Positions 1 through 4,678 of a stretch of DNA of 14,225 bases are shown here, in pieces; positions within the stretch are counted from its first letter, which is position 1; the number at the start of each line of letters is the position of its first letter. The notes under the pieces were generated by a model that worked only from the letters and a program-made list of their open reading frames with translations, did not search any database and was not told the DNA's origin. Position numbers and translations under genes: made by a program. This DNA comes from Moraxellaceae bacterium (lineage in GTDB: Bacteria > Pseudomonadota > Gammaproteobacteria > Pseudomonadales > Moraxellaceae). The stretch spans positions 1 through 14,225 of the forward strand of contig JACMMY010000290.1 of the NCBI GenBank assembly GCA_014378805.1, read 5' to 3'.

Positions 1-99
1 ATCACAACCGATCAAGTCAGACGCTTCACGCGGTGATAATGACCAGCCTTTTTTTAAGTAACTGAGAATTGCTTGGGATTGCGTTAATTTTGTAGTCAT
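1..99 (-). CDS. Partial phage HTH protein (HTH_39-like), N-terminus only
   Basis: The ATG is complementary to bases 97-99 and the frame runs off the window at base 1, so only 33 N-terminal residues are visible. The peptide begins MTTKLTQSQAILSYLKKGWS and continues with a segment containing SPREASDLIGC. This resembles the N-terminal helix-turn-helix of the phage HTH_39 family (recalled, not searched), often found in phage replication or regulatory modules. An AAGGT ribosome-binding site lies about 10 nt upstream. As the last visible gene of the leftward cro operon, it sits where lambdoid phages carry replication genes. A replication role is an inference; the HTH assignment is moderately secure. 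Confidence 0.7.
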   Translation of the reverse strand, partial: MTTKLTQSQAILSYLKKGWSLSPREASDLIGCD

Positions 100-155
100 G
101 CTTTAATTACCTTGTTTGATCAAAGACGTTCGACATTGATATTTGAACTACTGCG

Positions 156-362
156 CTAACAGTTGTTCGTGGAAGACCGCACTTGTTGCGGTTTTTTTAC
201 GTCTTGCGTTTTTACATTGCCCGCGTAGAAACTTGGTGTTCCGCCGCTTTCACCCGGATGAAGTCTTGTAATTTCCTTCCCTGCTTGAAAAAACTCATCA
301 AACTTTTCTTGATTACGTTTAGAAAACATGATTTTTTCTGGAGTAATGAATGAGCTAATCAT
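156..362 (-). CDS. Small phage protein of unknown function (68 aa)
   Basis: The chosen start is the ATG at 362, which overlaps the TGA of the upstream 35-aa ORF (ATGA) and has a GGAG about 8 nt upstream. A GTG at 368 in the same frame would add two residues. The protein starts MISSFITPEKIMFSKRNQEK, is mostly polar and has no recognisable domain. Its last 20 or so codons run through a sequence that reads as an intrinsic terminator on the opposite strand (176-198). The C-terminal tail may therefore have been acquired at a module boundary. It is the sixth gene of the leftward operon. I do not recognise the family. Confidence 0.55.
   Translation of the reverse strand: MISSFITPEKIMFSKRNQEKFDEFFQAGKEITRLHPGESGGTPSFYAGNVKTQDVKKPQQVRSSTNNC
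176..198 (+). terminator. Terminator-like hairpin on the plus strand, inside a minus-strand gene
   Basis: ACCGCA (176-181) pairs with TGCGGT (187-192) across a 5-nt loop and is followed by seven T (192-198), then ACGTCT. The U-run is on the plus strand, whereas every gene here is read leftward. It could stop antisense transcription from outside the window, or be a relic of a recombined module. The tail TTTTTTACGTCT is shared with terminators at 2590-2614 and 9155-9176. Confidence 0.5.
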
Positions 363-466
363 TTGCACATCTCCATCGTTTGAATACGTGTTTCATCCTG
401 TAGTGCGATTAGGCATAAACCGCCTAAAGTTACTGAAAATAAAGTCCCTAAAATTAATTCACGCAT
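359..466 (-). CDS. 35-aa putative membrane peptide
   Basis: The ATG complementary to 464-466 overlaps the TGA of the preceding gene (TGATG), and the ORF's own TGA overlaps the next ATG (ATGA). It is therefore locked into the translationally coupled chain. The peptide starts MRELILGTLFSVTLGGLCLI, a hydrophobic stretch long enough for one membrane span, and ends in a polar tail. A G-rich segment (GGGGG) lies upstream as a possible ribosome-binding site. No family is recognised. The double overlap is the main evidence that it is translated. Confidence 0.5.
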   Translation of the reverse strand: MRELILGTLFSVTLGGLCLIALQDETRIQTMEMCK

Positions 467-660
467 CACCAGCCCCCATTTACTAAATAATCTTGATCAA
501 TTACAGTCGTGTGATATGACTTACCGCGCTCAAGATCAGCATCAGTGATGTAGTCAATACCTTCATCTTCAGCATCAATCTGCTTAGTCATACACTGACC
601 ATGACACTCCAGGTTGTCCTCTGCGTATGGACACGCATTGACGCAATTGATGTTTTTCAT
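466..660 (-). CDS. 64-aa Cys-rich phage protein
   Basis: The start at 660 overlaps the stop of the upstream gene (ATGA), and AGGAAA lies 8 nt before it. Four cysteines near the N-terminus (C6, C10, C19, C23) form a C-x3-C-x8-C-x3-C pattern, together with H20, suggesting a small metal-binding fold. The C-terminal half is acidic and ends in YLVNGGW. It is part of the leftward operon after cro. Function unknown; the family is not recognised. Confidence 0.65.
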   Translation of the reverse strand: MKNINCVNACPYAEDNLECHGQCMTKQIDAEDEGIDYITDADLERGKSYHTTVIDQDYLVNGGW

Positions 661-869
661 GCAAAAATTTCCTTTTCTAAGTTCTTTAAATTGCGATCTA
701 AGTAGTCATCCCACTCTTTCCGCGTATAAGTCTTAACTTCGCCAACCAGTCCGTAAAAATGCGTGTAACAGTTCAAACAGACTCGATTAATCATTGTTGG
801 CTCGCCGTGTTGCTCGTTATCGCTAACCATGATGTTTTGAGATTTGCAGCACCATTGGCGGTCGCTCAT
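657..869 (-). CDS. 70-aa putative zinc-binding phage protein
   Basis: The start at 869 overlaps the stop of the RHH-like gene (ATGA). Upstream GGAG lies about 9 nt away. Residues C7/C8 and the motif CLNC (C31, C34) could bind zinc. The C-terminal third (residues 50-70) is a charged helix rich in Lys, Glu and Asp. The protein is coupled at both ends to its neighbours in the leftward early operon. Function unknown. Confidence 0.65.
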   Translation of the reverse strand: MSDRQWCCKSQNIMVSDNEQHGEPTMINRVCLNCYTHFYGLVGEVKTYTRKEWDDYLDRNLKNLEKEIFA

Positions 870-1105
870 GCCCCTAAACTCCGTTCGCTCCGTTCTATTG
901 GTTCTTTTGCTGTTCGGCTTGCGCGAGTGGTAAGTTGAGATACCGATTTACGTTTAGCGAGGTCAGCAATGATTAGCTTCCGCAAATATTTGCTTTTCGT
1001 TACGTCATCCATAAAACAGGCCATTGCCAAATCTTCAGCTTCTTCCACAGTGATATGCGTTGGTACACATACGGACTTCTTTATCGGCTGCGGTATTACG
1101 GGCAT
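866..1105 (-). CDS. Ribbon-helix-helix-like regulator (79 aa)
   Basis: The preferred start is the ATG at 1105, which has a strong GGAGAG about 6 nt upstream. An in-frame ATG at 1141 has a weaker site and would give 91 aa. The N-terminal part contains SVCVPTHITVEEAEDLA followed by a helix with KSKYLRKLIIADLAKR. This fits the strand-helix-helix pattern of MetJ/Arc/CopG-type DNA-binding proteins. The C-terminus is a polar basic tail (RASRTAKEP). It lies directly after cro, where lambdoid phages often place a second regulator (cII position), but it shows no sequence likeness to CII that I can see. The role is inferred. Confidence 0.6.
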   Translation of the reverse strand: MPVIPQPIKKSVCVPTHITVEEAEDLAMACFMDDVTKSKYLRKLIIADLAKRKSVSQLTTRASRTAKEPIERSERSLGA

Positions 1106-1145
1106 CGCTTTCTCTCCAATGAAAAATTCAGGTAAAGACATGGGT

Positions 1146-1379
1146 TTAGCCTGCGAGTTGGTGGGCGGTTTCAAGTTTCTTGAGCGCAGGACAAAGGTCG
1201 ACGGCTTTAAATTTGCCATTGGTGGCTTTTTGAGTAGCCAGCGCATAGTCCATAGACATATCAAATTTCCCGTTAACCCAAAAACTGACTGATGTTTGAG
1301 ATGCGCCAATTGCGTCAGCGAACTTCTCTTGGCTCCCGAAGTGGTCAGAAATACTCTGATAGATTGATGCGGTTGTCAT
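1146..1379 (-). CDS. Cro-like HTH regulator, YdaS type (77 aa)
   Basis: This small protein has a helix-turn-helix typical of YdaS/Cro-type phage regulators: FGSQEKFADAIGASQTSVSFW at about residues 14-34, then a region ending in AVDLCPAL. It is divergent from cI across a 95-bp operator region and is the first gene of the leftward operon. AGGAGT lies 6 nt before the ATG. By analogy with lambda Cro it would bind the operators at 1392-1446 and antagonise repressor synthesis. It may also share the operators at 2665-2701. Confidence 0.85.
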   Translation of the reverse strand: MTTASIYQSISDHFGSQEKFADAIGASQTSVSFWVNGKFDMSMDYALATQKATNGKFKAVDLCPALKKLETAHQLAG

Positions 1380-1391
1380 GGGTGACTCCTA

Positions 1392-1446
1392 TTAACATGC
1401 TAATTATAATATTAGCATACTAATAGATTGTCAATAAGCATGCTTG
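1392..1446. promoter_or_regulatory. Operator cluster of three palindromes between cI and cro
   Basis: Three related palindromes are visible: TTAACATGCTAA (1392-1403), TTAGCATACTAA (1412-1423, extending to the 16-bp perfect palindrome 1410-1425) and TAAGCATGCTTG (1435-1446). Centre spacings are 20 and 23 bp, about two helical turns. The middle site lies in the spacer of the leftward promoter, and the outer two flank the start region and the -35. This is the expected layout for CI/Cro binding; binding itself is inferred. Confidence 0.8.
1406..1434 (-). promoter_or_regulatory. Leftward early promoter (cro operon)
   Basis: On the minus strand a consensus -35 TTGACA (1434-1429) is followed by exactly 17 bp and a -10 TATTAT (1411-1406). 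The second operator occupies the spacer, so repressor binding would block polymerase. Transcription would start near 1399 and give a short leader before cro. Confidence 0.8.
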
Positions 1447-1474
1447 TTTGTTTTTTTATTAGTTGGGTAATAAT

Positions 1475-2200
1475 ATGAACGCTCAAATCAAATTTAATTA
1501 CGAAATAATGCTAACTCTTAAAGATAGGTTGAGGTTTGCTCGCCAAGAAGCGAAAAAGACGCAGTCCGCAGTCGCTGGAGCGGTGAAAATGACGCAGTCG
1601 AATTACAGCCAGCTCGAGACTGGAAGCGCGTTGAAGTCAGTGTTTCTGCCAGCAATCGCAAACTATTTAGGTGTAGATGCGCTATGGCTGGAAAGTGGAG
1701 AAGAGTCACGCGCAGCGCAATTCATTCAGGTAGACGCATGGGATAGCAACACGCCATTGGACGATGACGAGGTAGAGATACCGTTTTACAAGGATTTTCA
1801 TTTAGCGTGCGGCAGTGGCGCGATTGGCGAGGCTATGGATAGCGAAACGCGGCGATTACGGATGAGTAAGGTCTCACTCAAAATAAATGGGATTGAGACT
1901 AAAAATGCGTGCGCCATGACTGCGTCAGGCGATTCAATGACACCTATTATTAATGACAAAGATACGATTTACGTTGATCGTGGACGTAAGAAAGTCAAGG
2001 ACGGCAAGATATTTGCACTTTGTCATGGTGGTCTGTTTAAGGTTAAGTATTTGTATAACTTACCAAATGGCGGTTTACGGATTGTAAGCGCGAATGCTGG
2101 AGAGTTTCCAGAAGAGCGACTGACCGCTCAAGAGATAATAGATCAGGATTTTATTATTGAAGGCTGGGTATTTTCTTGGCAGACGATGGTTAGTTGGTAA
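1475..2200 (+). CDS. CI-type repressor with S24 autoprotease domain
   Basis: This is a two-domain phage repressor of 241 aa from the ATG at 1475. An N-terminal HTH_3 domain (about residues 16-70, with LKDRLRFARQEAKKTQ and KMTQSNYSQLETG) is followed by a LexA/CI-like S24 peptidase domain. The nucleophile is Ser154 in SGDSM and the general base is Lys191 in FKVKYL. A likely self-cleavage site is Cys112-Gly113 in LACGSG. Two other starts are possible: ATG 1508 gives MLTLKDRL, the usual family start but with a poor ribosome-binding site, and TTG 1463 is longer. It is divergent from cro. An intact dyad and cleavage site imply RecA-inducible repression of both early operons. Confidence 0.92.
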   Translation: MNAQIKFNYEIMLTLKDRLRFARQEAKKTQSAVAGAVKMTQSNYSQLETGSALKSVFLPAIANYLGVDALWLESGEESRAAQFIQVDAWDSNTPLDDDEVEIPFYKDFHLACGSGAIGEAMDSETRRLRMSKVSLKINGIETKNACAMTASGDSMTPIINDKDTIYVDRGRKKVKDGKIFALCHGGLFKVKYLYNLPNGGLRIVSANAGEFPEERLTAQEIIDQDFIIEGWVFSWQTMVSW

Positions 2201-2205
2201 TTAAC

Positions 2206-2229
2206 CCGCGAACCCAGCGCGGTTTTTTT
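2206..2229 (+). terminator. Intrinsic terminator after cI
   Basis: CCGCG (2206-2210) pairs with CGCGG (2218-2222) over a 7-nt loop and is followed by seven T. It begins six bases after the cI stop and ends 21 bases before the next ORF. Confidence 0.7.
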
Positions 2230-2249
2230 GACTGGGAGGAGAATAATAG

Positions 2250-2453
2250 ATGTCTGATACAAAGATACAAGGCGCGGTTGATGTACAACAAAAATCAACA
2301 GAACACGCTGCACTTGAATTAACTCGATTAATAGCAAGTGCAGAAAGAAAAGGATCATCTTCATATCCAGAAGAGCAACAAACCCGAGCCTATTGGCTTA
2401 AGTTGTACTCTGAGACTCTAAAGGTTGTTCGGACATCAAACTACCCTTCATAA
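2250..2453 (+). CDS. 67-aa phage protein of unknown function
   Basis: The ATG is preceded by GGGAGGAGA, a strong ribosome-binding site about 8 nt away. The protein is helical and polar, with a C-terminal part containing QTRAYWLKLYSETLKVVR. I recognise no domain. It follows cI but is separated from it by a terminator, so expression may depend on readthrough or its own promoter. Its last 56 bases overlap a convergent minus-strand gene (2398-2565). Homologues near phage repressors would support a lysogenic role, but this cannot be shown here. Confidence 0.65.
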   Translation: MSDTKIQGAVDVQQKSTEHAALELTRLIASAERKGSSSYPEEQQTRAYWLKLYSETLKVVRTSNYPS

Positions 2454-2565
2454 CGTAATGCTCAAATATCAAAGCCTCAGAAACAATATCTTTAGCTGAG
2501 GATTGACCGCGAGTACTAATAACTAGGCGTAATATTTCTATACGCTGAGAATCGAGAGACTCCAT
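2398..2565 (-). CDS. 55-aa small phage protein, convergent with 2250-2453
   Basis: The minus-strand ATG at 2565 is preceded by AGGTGA about 4-5 nt upstream and the frame ends at TAA 2398-2400. The product begins MESLDSQRIEILRLVISTRG and contains SAKDIVSEALIFEHYV. That pattern resembles a common small phage protein family of the type E-x-QRLEILKLV...A-x-x-FE-x-YV, which I recall from other prophages, name unknown. It would be transcribed leftward from the region of the second operator cluster. It is below usual gene-calling length, so it is easily missed. Confidence 0.65.
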   Translation of the reverse strand: MESLDSQRIEILRLVISTRGQSSAKDIVSEALIFEHYVMKGSLMSEQPLESQSTT

Positions 2566-2589
2566 AAATCACCTGTAAGTTGTAATAAG

Positions 2590-2614
2590 ACCCGCTCATT
2601 GTAGCGGGTTTTTT
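2590..2614 (+). terminator. Intrinsic terminator with ACGTCT tail
   Basis: ACCCGCT (2590-2596) and AGCGGGT (2603-2609) form a perfect 7-bp stem with a 6-nt loop, followed by six T and ACGTCT. It would end rightward transcription of the cI-side genes before the rightward early promoter. Confidence 0.8.
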
Positions 2615-2664
2615 ACGTCTGCTTATTTTAATTGTGTATTTTTTGTACAAACAATCAATAAATA

Positions 2665-2701
2665 TTAGTATACTTATTGACTACTAATATTAGTATGCTA
2701 A
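2665..2701. promoter_or_regulatory. Second operator cluster (two palindromes)
   Basis: TTAGTATACTTA (2665-2676) and TTAGTATGCTAA (2690-2701) match the operator consensus seen next to cro. The second extends to a 17-bp segment (2688-2704) identical to the reverse complement of 1409-1425. Centre spacing is 25 bp. The sites overlap the -35 side and the spacer/-10 of the rightward promoter, so the same repressor probably controls both early operons. Confidence 0.8.
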
Positions 2702-2704
2702 TAT
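2677..2704 (+). promoter_or_regulatory. Rightward early promoter
   Basis: The -35 is TTGACT (2677-2682). After 16 bp comes an extended -10, TGCTAATAT, with its hexamer TAATAT at 2699-2704. The start would be near 2711. An operator palindrome covers the spacer and part of the -10. The promoter fires into the structured leader and the long rightward operon. Confidence 0.7.
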
Positions 2705-2710
2705 CTAATC

Positions 2711-2911
2711 ATCAAGTAGCCCACCACTTGCCACTTAAAAGTAATAGCCCTTCGCGTGGGTGGTAGATAAAGAAAGACCATACGGGTGTGCCCGATTAAA
2801 TAAATAGCACGCAAGCACTGAACAGACGATGTTCAGGTACTGAGCCATTCAAGAGAGTGGCTACACGACAAAGGATTCGATGAGTCTTTTGTCTTGTATA
2901 TGGAGAAGGTT
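2711..2911 (+). promoter_or_regulatory. Structured 5' leader RNA of the rightward early operon
   Basis: About 200 nt precede the first gene and fold into five consecutive hairpins. H1 is CCACCAC (2721-2727) with GTGGGTGG (2756-2763), one bulged G. H2 is CGGG/CCCG (2783-2794). H3 is CTGAACA/TGTTCAG (2818-2836), perfect with a 5-nt loop. H4 is AGCCATT/AGTGGCT (2843-2862), with one G-U pair. H5 is GACAAAGGA/TCTTTTGTC (2867-2893), with one G-U pair. None has a U-run. In this position, before an operon full of terminators, a put-like or nut-like antitermination element or a translational control leader is plausible. No sequence match to a known element was recognised. Confidence 0.55.
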
Positions 2912-2915
2912 ATGA
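2880..2915 (+). CDS. 11-codon leader ORF (MSLLSCIWRRL)
   Basis: AAGGA lies 5 nt before the ATG and the TGA overlaps the ATG of the next gene (ATGA). The final codons AGA AGG form the Shine-Dalgarno of that next gene, so ribosomes on the leader ORF would cover or expose it. The start codon sits in the loop of hairpin H5, and the AAGGA lies in its left arm. It looks like a translational coupling or attenuation peptide. It is tiny, so coding status is uncertain. Confidence 0.4.
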   Translation: MSLLSCIWRRL

Positions 2916-3157
2916 ACGCATTGGTAAAAATAGCGAACGTAGATACATCAACATGGTTTTTTGATCCTGAGAGTATTCAAAAGCGCGGCTGCATCACTCT
3001 GCAAAAGTCACTGGATGACTGCGAAGGTTATGTCGTTATCAACTGGCGCACATCGCTGATTGTTGAAGCTAAAGATTCATGGATGGTCGGATTGAAGACC
3101 ATTATCACCGAGCAGCAAGAAGCTGAATATGACGAATTTATAGGGGAGACAGCATGA
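2912..3157 (+). CDS. 81-aa phage protein, first full gene of the rightward operon
   Basis: The ATG at 2912 follows GGAGAAGG closely. An in-frame TTG at 2894 would add six residues but has no comparable site. The protein starts MNALVKIANVDTSTWFFDPE and looks like a mixed alpha/beta soluble protein with an acidic C-terminus (EAEYDEFIGETA). Its stop overlaps the next start (ATGA). No domain is recognised. Being first after an early phage promoter, it may act against host functions or on transcription, but this is only positional inference. Confidence 0.65.
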   Translation: MNALVKIANVDTSTWFFDPESIQKRGCITLQKSLDDCEGYVVINWRTSLIVEAKDSWMVGLKTIITEQQEAEYDEFIGETA

Positions 3158-3405
3158 AAATAATCAAACATCGGTTCGATGAAACATTGATCGAAACAAA
3201 AGGCGACCACTTCGTTATACGTCACAGCGACCCACGAAACAGCTTGCTGAGAATCCACTCGATTAAGCGAGCTACACATCATGACCATGGGTGTTACTCG
3301 CACACTGATGTGAATCCATTTTGTTGCCGTAAATCGTTACCAGCCTCGCTTGTTAAGGCAATGCGAGAGCTTGTTTTAGAGTCTTGTGTTAAGAGTGCAG
3401 CATGA
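3154..3405 (+). CDS. 83-aa basic, His-rich phage protein
   Basis: The start overlaps the preceding stop (ATGA), with GGGGAG about 6 nt upstream. The protein is basic and rich in His and Cys in the middle (RATHHDHGCYSHTDVNPFCC), which could bind metal or nucleic acid. The C-terminus forms a likely helix (ASLVKAMRELVLES). Its stop overlaps the next ATG. No family is recognised. Confidence 0.6.
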   Translation: MKIIKHRFDETLIETKGDHFVIRHSDPRNSLLRIHSIKRATHHDHGCYSHTDVNPFCCRKSLPASLVKAMRELVLESCVKSAA

Positions 3406-3602
3406 ACCCAAACGCAAACATCAAGTGCTGCAACTTCCAATGCCGCAACTATCAACAGTGGCACAAGATGCATCAGATTCGCGGAACATTCCAAAGATGT
3501 TGCGCGTCTTGTTTTAAATCGAAAGGTAAAAAGAACGTTGATGTTGATCGTCAACAAATGATTGAGTGGTTTGAGAGTGAATTGAGAGGGATTTCAGCAT
3601 GA
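3402..3602 (+). CDS. 66-aa zinc-finger-like phage protein
   Basis: Cysteines at 9, 10, 14, 33, 34 and 37 and histidines at 21 and 24 form a likely zinc site (KCCNFQCRNY ... RCCASCF). The C-terminal third is basic then acidic, including QQMIEWFESELRG. It is ATGA-coupled on both sides. Function unknown; a small nucleic-acid or protein-binding adaptor is possible. Confidence 0.6.
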   Translation: MNPNANIKCCNFQCRNYQQWHKMHQIRGTFQRCCASCFKSKGKKNVDVDRQQMIEWFESELRGISA

Positions 3603-3697
3603 ACGCATATTTGATGGACAACATAGCCCCGATAATCGGGGCTTTCGTTTTTCTGGGCTTTGGAATCGCCCATTTTGTTTTCGGGGTGCAATTTTGA
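3599..3697 (+). CDS. 32-aa putative membrane peptide containing a terminator hairpin
   Basis: The ATG overlaps the previous stop (ATGA) and the TGA overlaps a TTG start of the next ORF. The sequence MNAYLMDNIAPIIGAFVFLG continues with GFGIAHFVFGVQF, a single hydrophobic span. Codons 10-18 lie on an intrinsic-terminator-like hairpin (3625-3652). The ORF could therefore be fortuitous readthrough of a terminator, but the stop/start overlaps at both ends favour translation. Confidence 0.45.
   Translation: MNAYLMDNIAPIIGAFVFLGFGIAHFVFGVQF
3625..3652 (+). terminator. Terminator-like hairpin inside a small ORF
   Basis: AGCCCCGAT (3625-3633) and ATCGGGGCT (3635-3643) are perfectly complementary, giving about 8 bp with a 3-nt loop, followed by TTCGTTTTT. 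It lies within the rightward operon, so transcription must pass it to reach the ssDNA-binding gene. Confidence 0.6.
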
Positions 3698-3864
3698 ACC
3701 ACTTCGAAATAGACCGTATCTGCAAAGAGAAGTCTGAAAAACCATGCCGAGGAATAGTGATTATTGGCTTTATGTTACTAGCCATGATCTTTATAGCCTT
3801 TACCGTTCAGCCAGCGAAAGAAGATATTAAACCAGTGAGAAATGATCATGTATCAACATATTAA
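3694..3864 (+). CDS. 56-aa putative single-span membrane protein, TTG start
   Basis: The TTG at 3694 overlaps the preceding TGA, with GGGG about 7 nt upstream. There is no ATG until codon 27, inside the hydrophobic stretch. The product has a charged N-terminal segment (DRICKEKSEKPCRG), a membrane span (IVIIGFMLLAMIFIAFTV) and a polar tail, so it is probably an inner-membrane peptide. Comparable tiny membrane proteins are common in phage early operons. No family is recognised. Confidence 0.5.
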   Translation: MNHFEIDRICKEKSEKPCRGIVIIGFMLLAMIFIAFTVQPAKEDIKPVRNDHVSTY

Positions 3865-3931
3865 GGACTATCAAGACTTCTTATTTTTGCAGTGGCTTGA
3901 TAATGGTGTAAGTGGTTTTTGGAATAACTAA
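3848..3931 (+). CDS. 27-aa small ORF
   Basis: This ATG-initiated ORF (MYQHIKDYQDFLFLQWLDNG...) overlaps the end of the preceding membrane protein gene, with GTGAG about 8 nt upstream. It is aromatic-rich. An in-frame ATG at 3842 is also possible. Length and lack of recognised relatives keep confidence low; the tight packing is the main support. Confidence 0.35.
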   Translation: MYQHIKDYQDFLFLQWLDNGVSGFWNN

Positions 3932-3942
3932 TTTTATGGGTT

Positions 3943-3965
3943 TGTCGTCACCCGATGAGACGACA
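3943..3965 (+). promoter_or_regulatory. Hairpin abutting the Shine-Dalgarno of the ssDNA-binding gene
   Basis: TGTCGTC (3943-3949) and GACGACA (3959-3965) form a perfect 7-bp stem with a 9-nt loop. The last stem base is the first base of the AGGAG that serves the ATG at 3978. Such a hairpin could be a target for translational autoregulation by the downstream ssDNA-binding protein, as known for some phage SSBs; this is inference. Confidence 0.4.
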
Positions 3966-3977
3966 GGAGTAATTAAA

Positions 3978-4628
3978 ATGGGTTTAATAGCAGCAGATAA
4001 CGGCGGAAACAGCAATTTTAAACGTGTCCCAAGTGGTTCACATATTGCAAGATGTTTTAGTGTGATTGATCTTGGTACGCATTTAACCAGCGGACAGTAT
4101 GGCGAAAAGAACCAGCATAAACTGCGTCTAGCGTTTGAAGTGTTTGGGGATGATGATGAAGGTCAACCACTCACAATTGATGTTGACGGCAAAGAAATGC
4201 CACTGACAATCAATAAGACGTACACCGTCAGCTTGCATGAAAAAGCGGGATTACGTAAAGACTTGGCGGCTTGGCGTGGTCGAGACTTTACCGATGAGGA
4301 AGCCAAGGCATTTGATGTCTCTAAACTATTAGGGGCTTACTGCATGTTAAACGTGGTCATTAGCGAGACCAACGGCAAGACATACTCAAACATTGCAGGG
4401 ATTGCGCCACTACATAAACAAATGTCAAAGCCTGAGCCAATTCATGCTAATCAAAAGCTCGATCTTGATAATGTAGATATGGACGTTTTTAACAGCTTGC
4501 ATGAAAAGCTACAGGATCATATCAAGCAGTCACCTGAGTGGAAACGGTTCGCTAATACGTCAACAGGAAACCAGCTAATCAATAACGATGCTCCTGAGCC
4601 TATCGACTTTGATGAAATCCCATTCTAA
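3978..4628 (+). CDS. Phage ssDNA-binding-like protein (216 aa)
   Basis: Start chosen at ATG 3978 because AGGAG lies 8 nt upstream; the longer frame from 3912 has no site. Residues 15-160 contain the pattern VPSGSHIARCFSVIDLGTH ... TYTVSLHEKAGLRKDLAAW ... NGKTYSNIAGIAPL. I recall this from a phage family annotated as ssDNA-binding and linked to recombination modules. The acidic C-terminus ends IDFDEIPF, close to the DDDIPF tip by which bacterial SSBs recruit partners. It probably coats ssDNA during phage recombination or replication. It is not related in sequence to the host SSB at 10299-10784. Confidence 0.7.
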   Translation: MGLIAADNGGNSNFKRVPSGSHIARCFSVIDLGTHLTSGQYGEKNQHKLRLAFEVFGDDDEGQPLTIDVDGKEMPLTINKTYTVSLHEKAGLRKDLAAWRGRDFTDEEAKAFDVSKLLGAYCMLNVVISETNGKTYSNIAGIAPLHKQMSKPEPIHANQKLDLDNVDMDVFNSLHEKLQDHIKQSPEWKRFANTSTGNQLINNDAPEPIDFDEIPF

Positions 4629-4635
4629 CCAACTC

Positions 4636-4663
4636 AAAGCCCTGCTAACCATAGGGCTTTTTT
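4636..4663 (+). terminator. Intrinsic terminator after the ssDNA-binding gene
   Basis: AAAGCCCT (4636-4643) pairs with AGGGCTTT (4653-4660), 8 bp with a 9-nt loop, running into six T. It lies between two co-directional operon genes and ends 15 bases before the next start. Confidence 0.8.
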
Positions 4664-4678
4664 ATGCGAGAAATAAAA

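Noticed and set aside
969..1292. Plus-strand ORF of 107 codons
   Set aside because: It is antisense to the cro and RHH-like genes, which have HTH/RHH motifs, ribosome-binding sites and ATGA overlaps.
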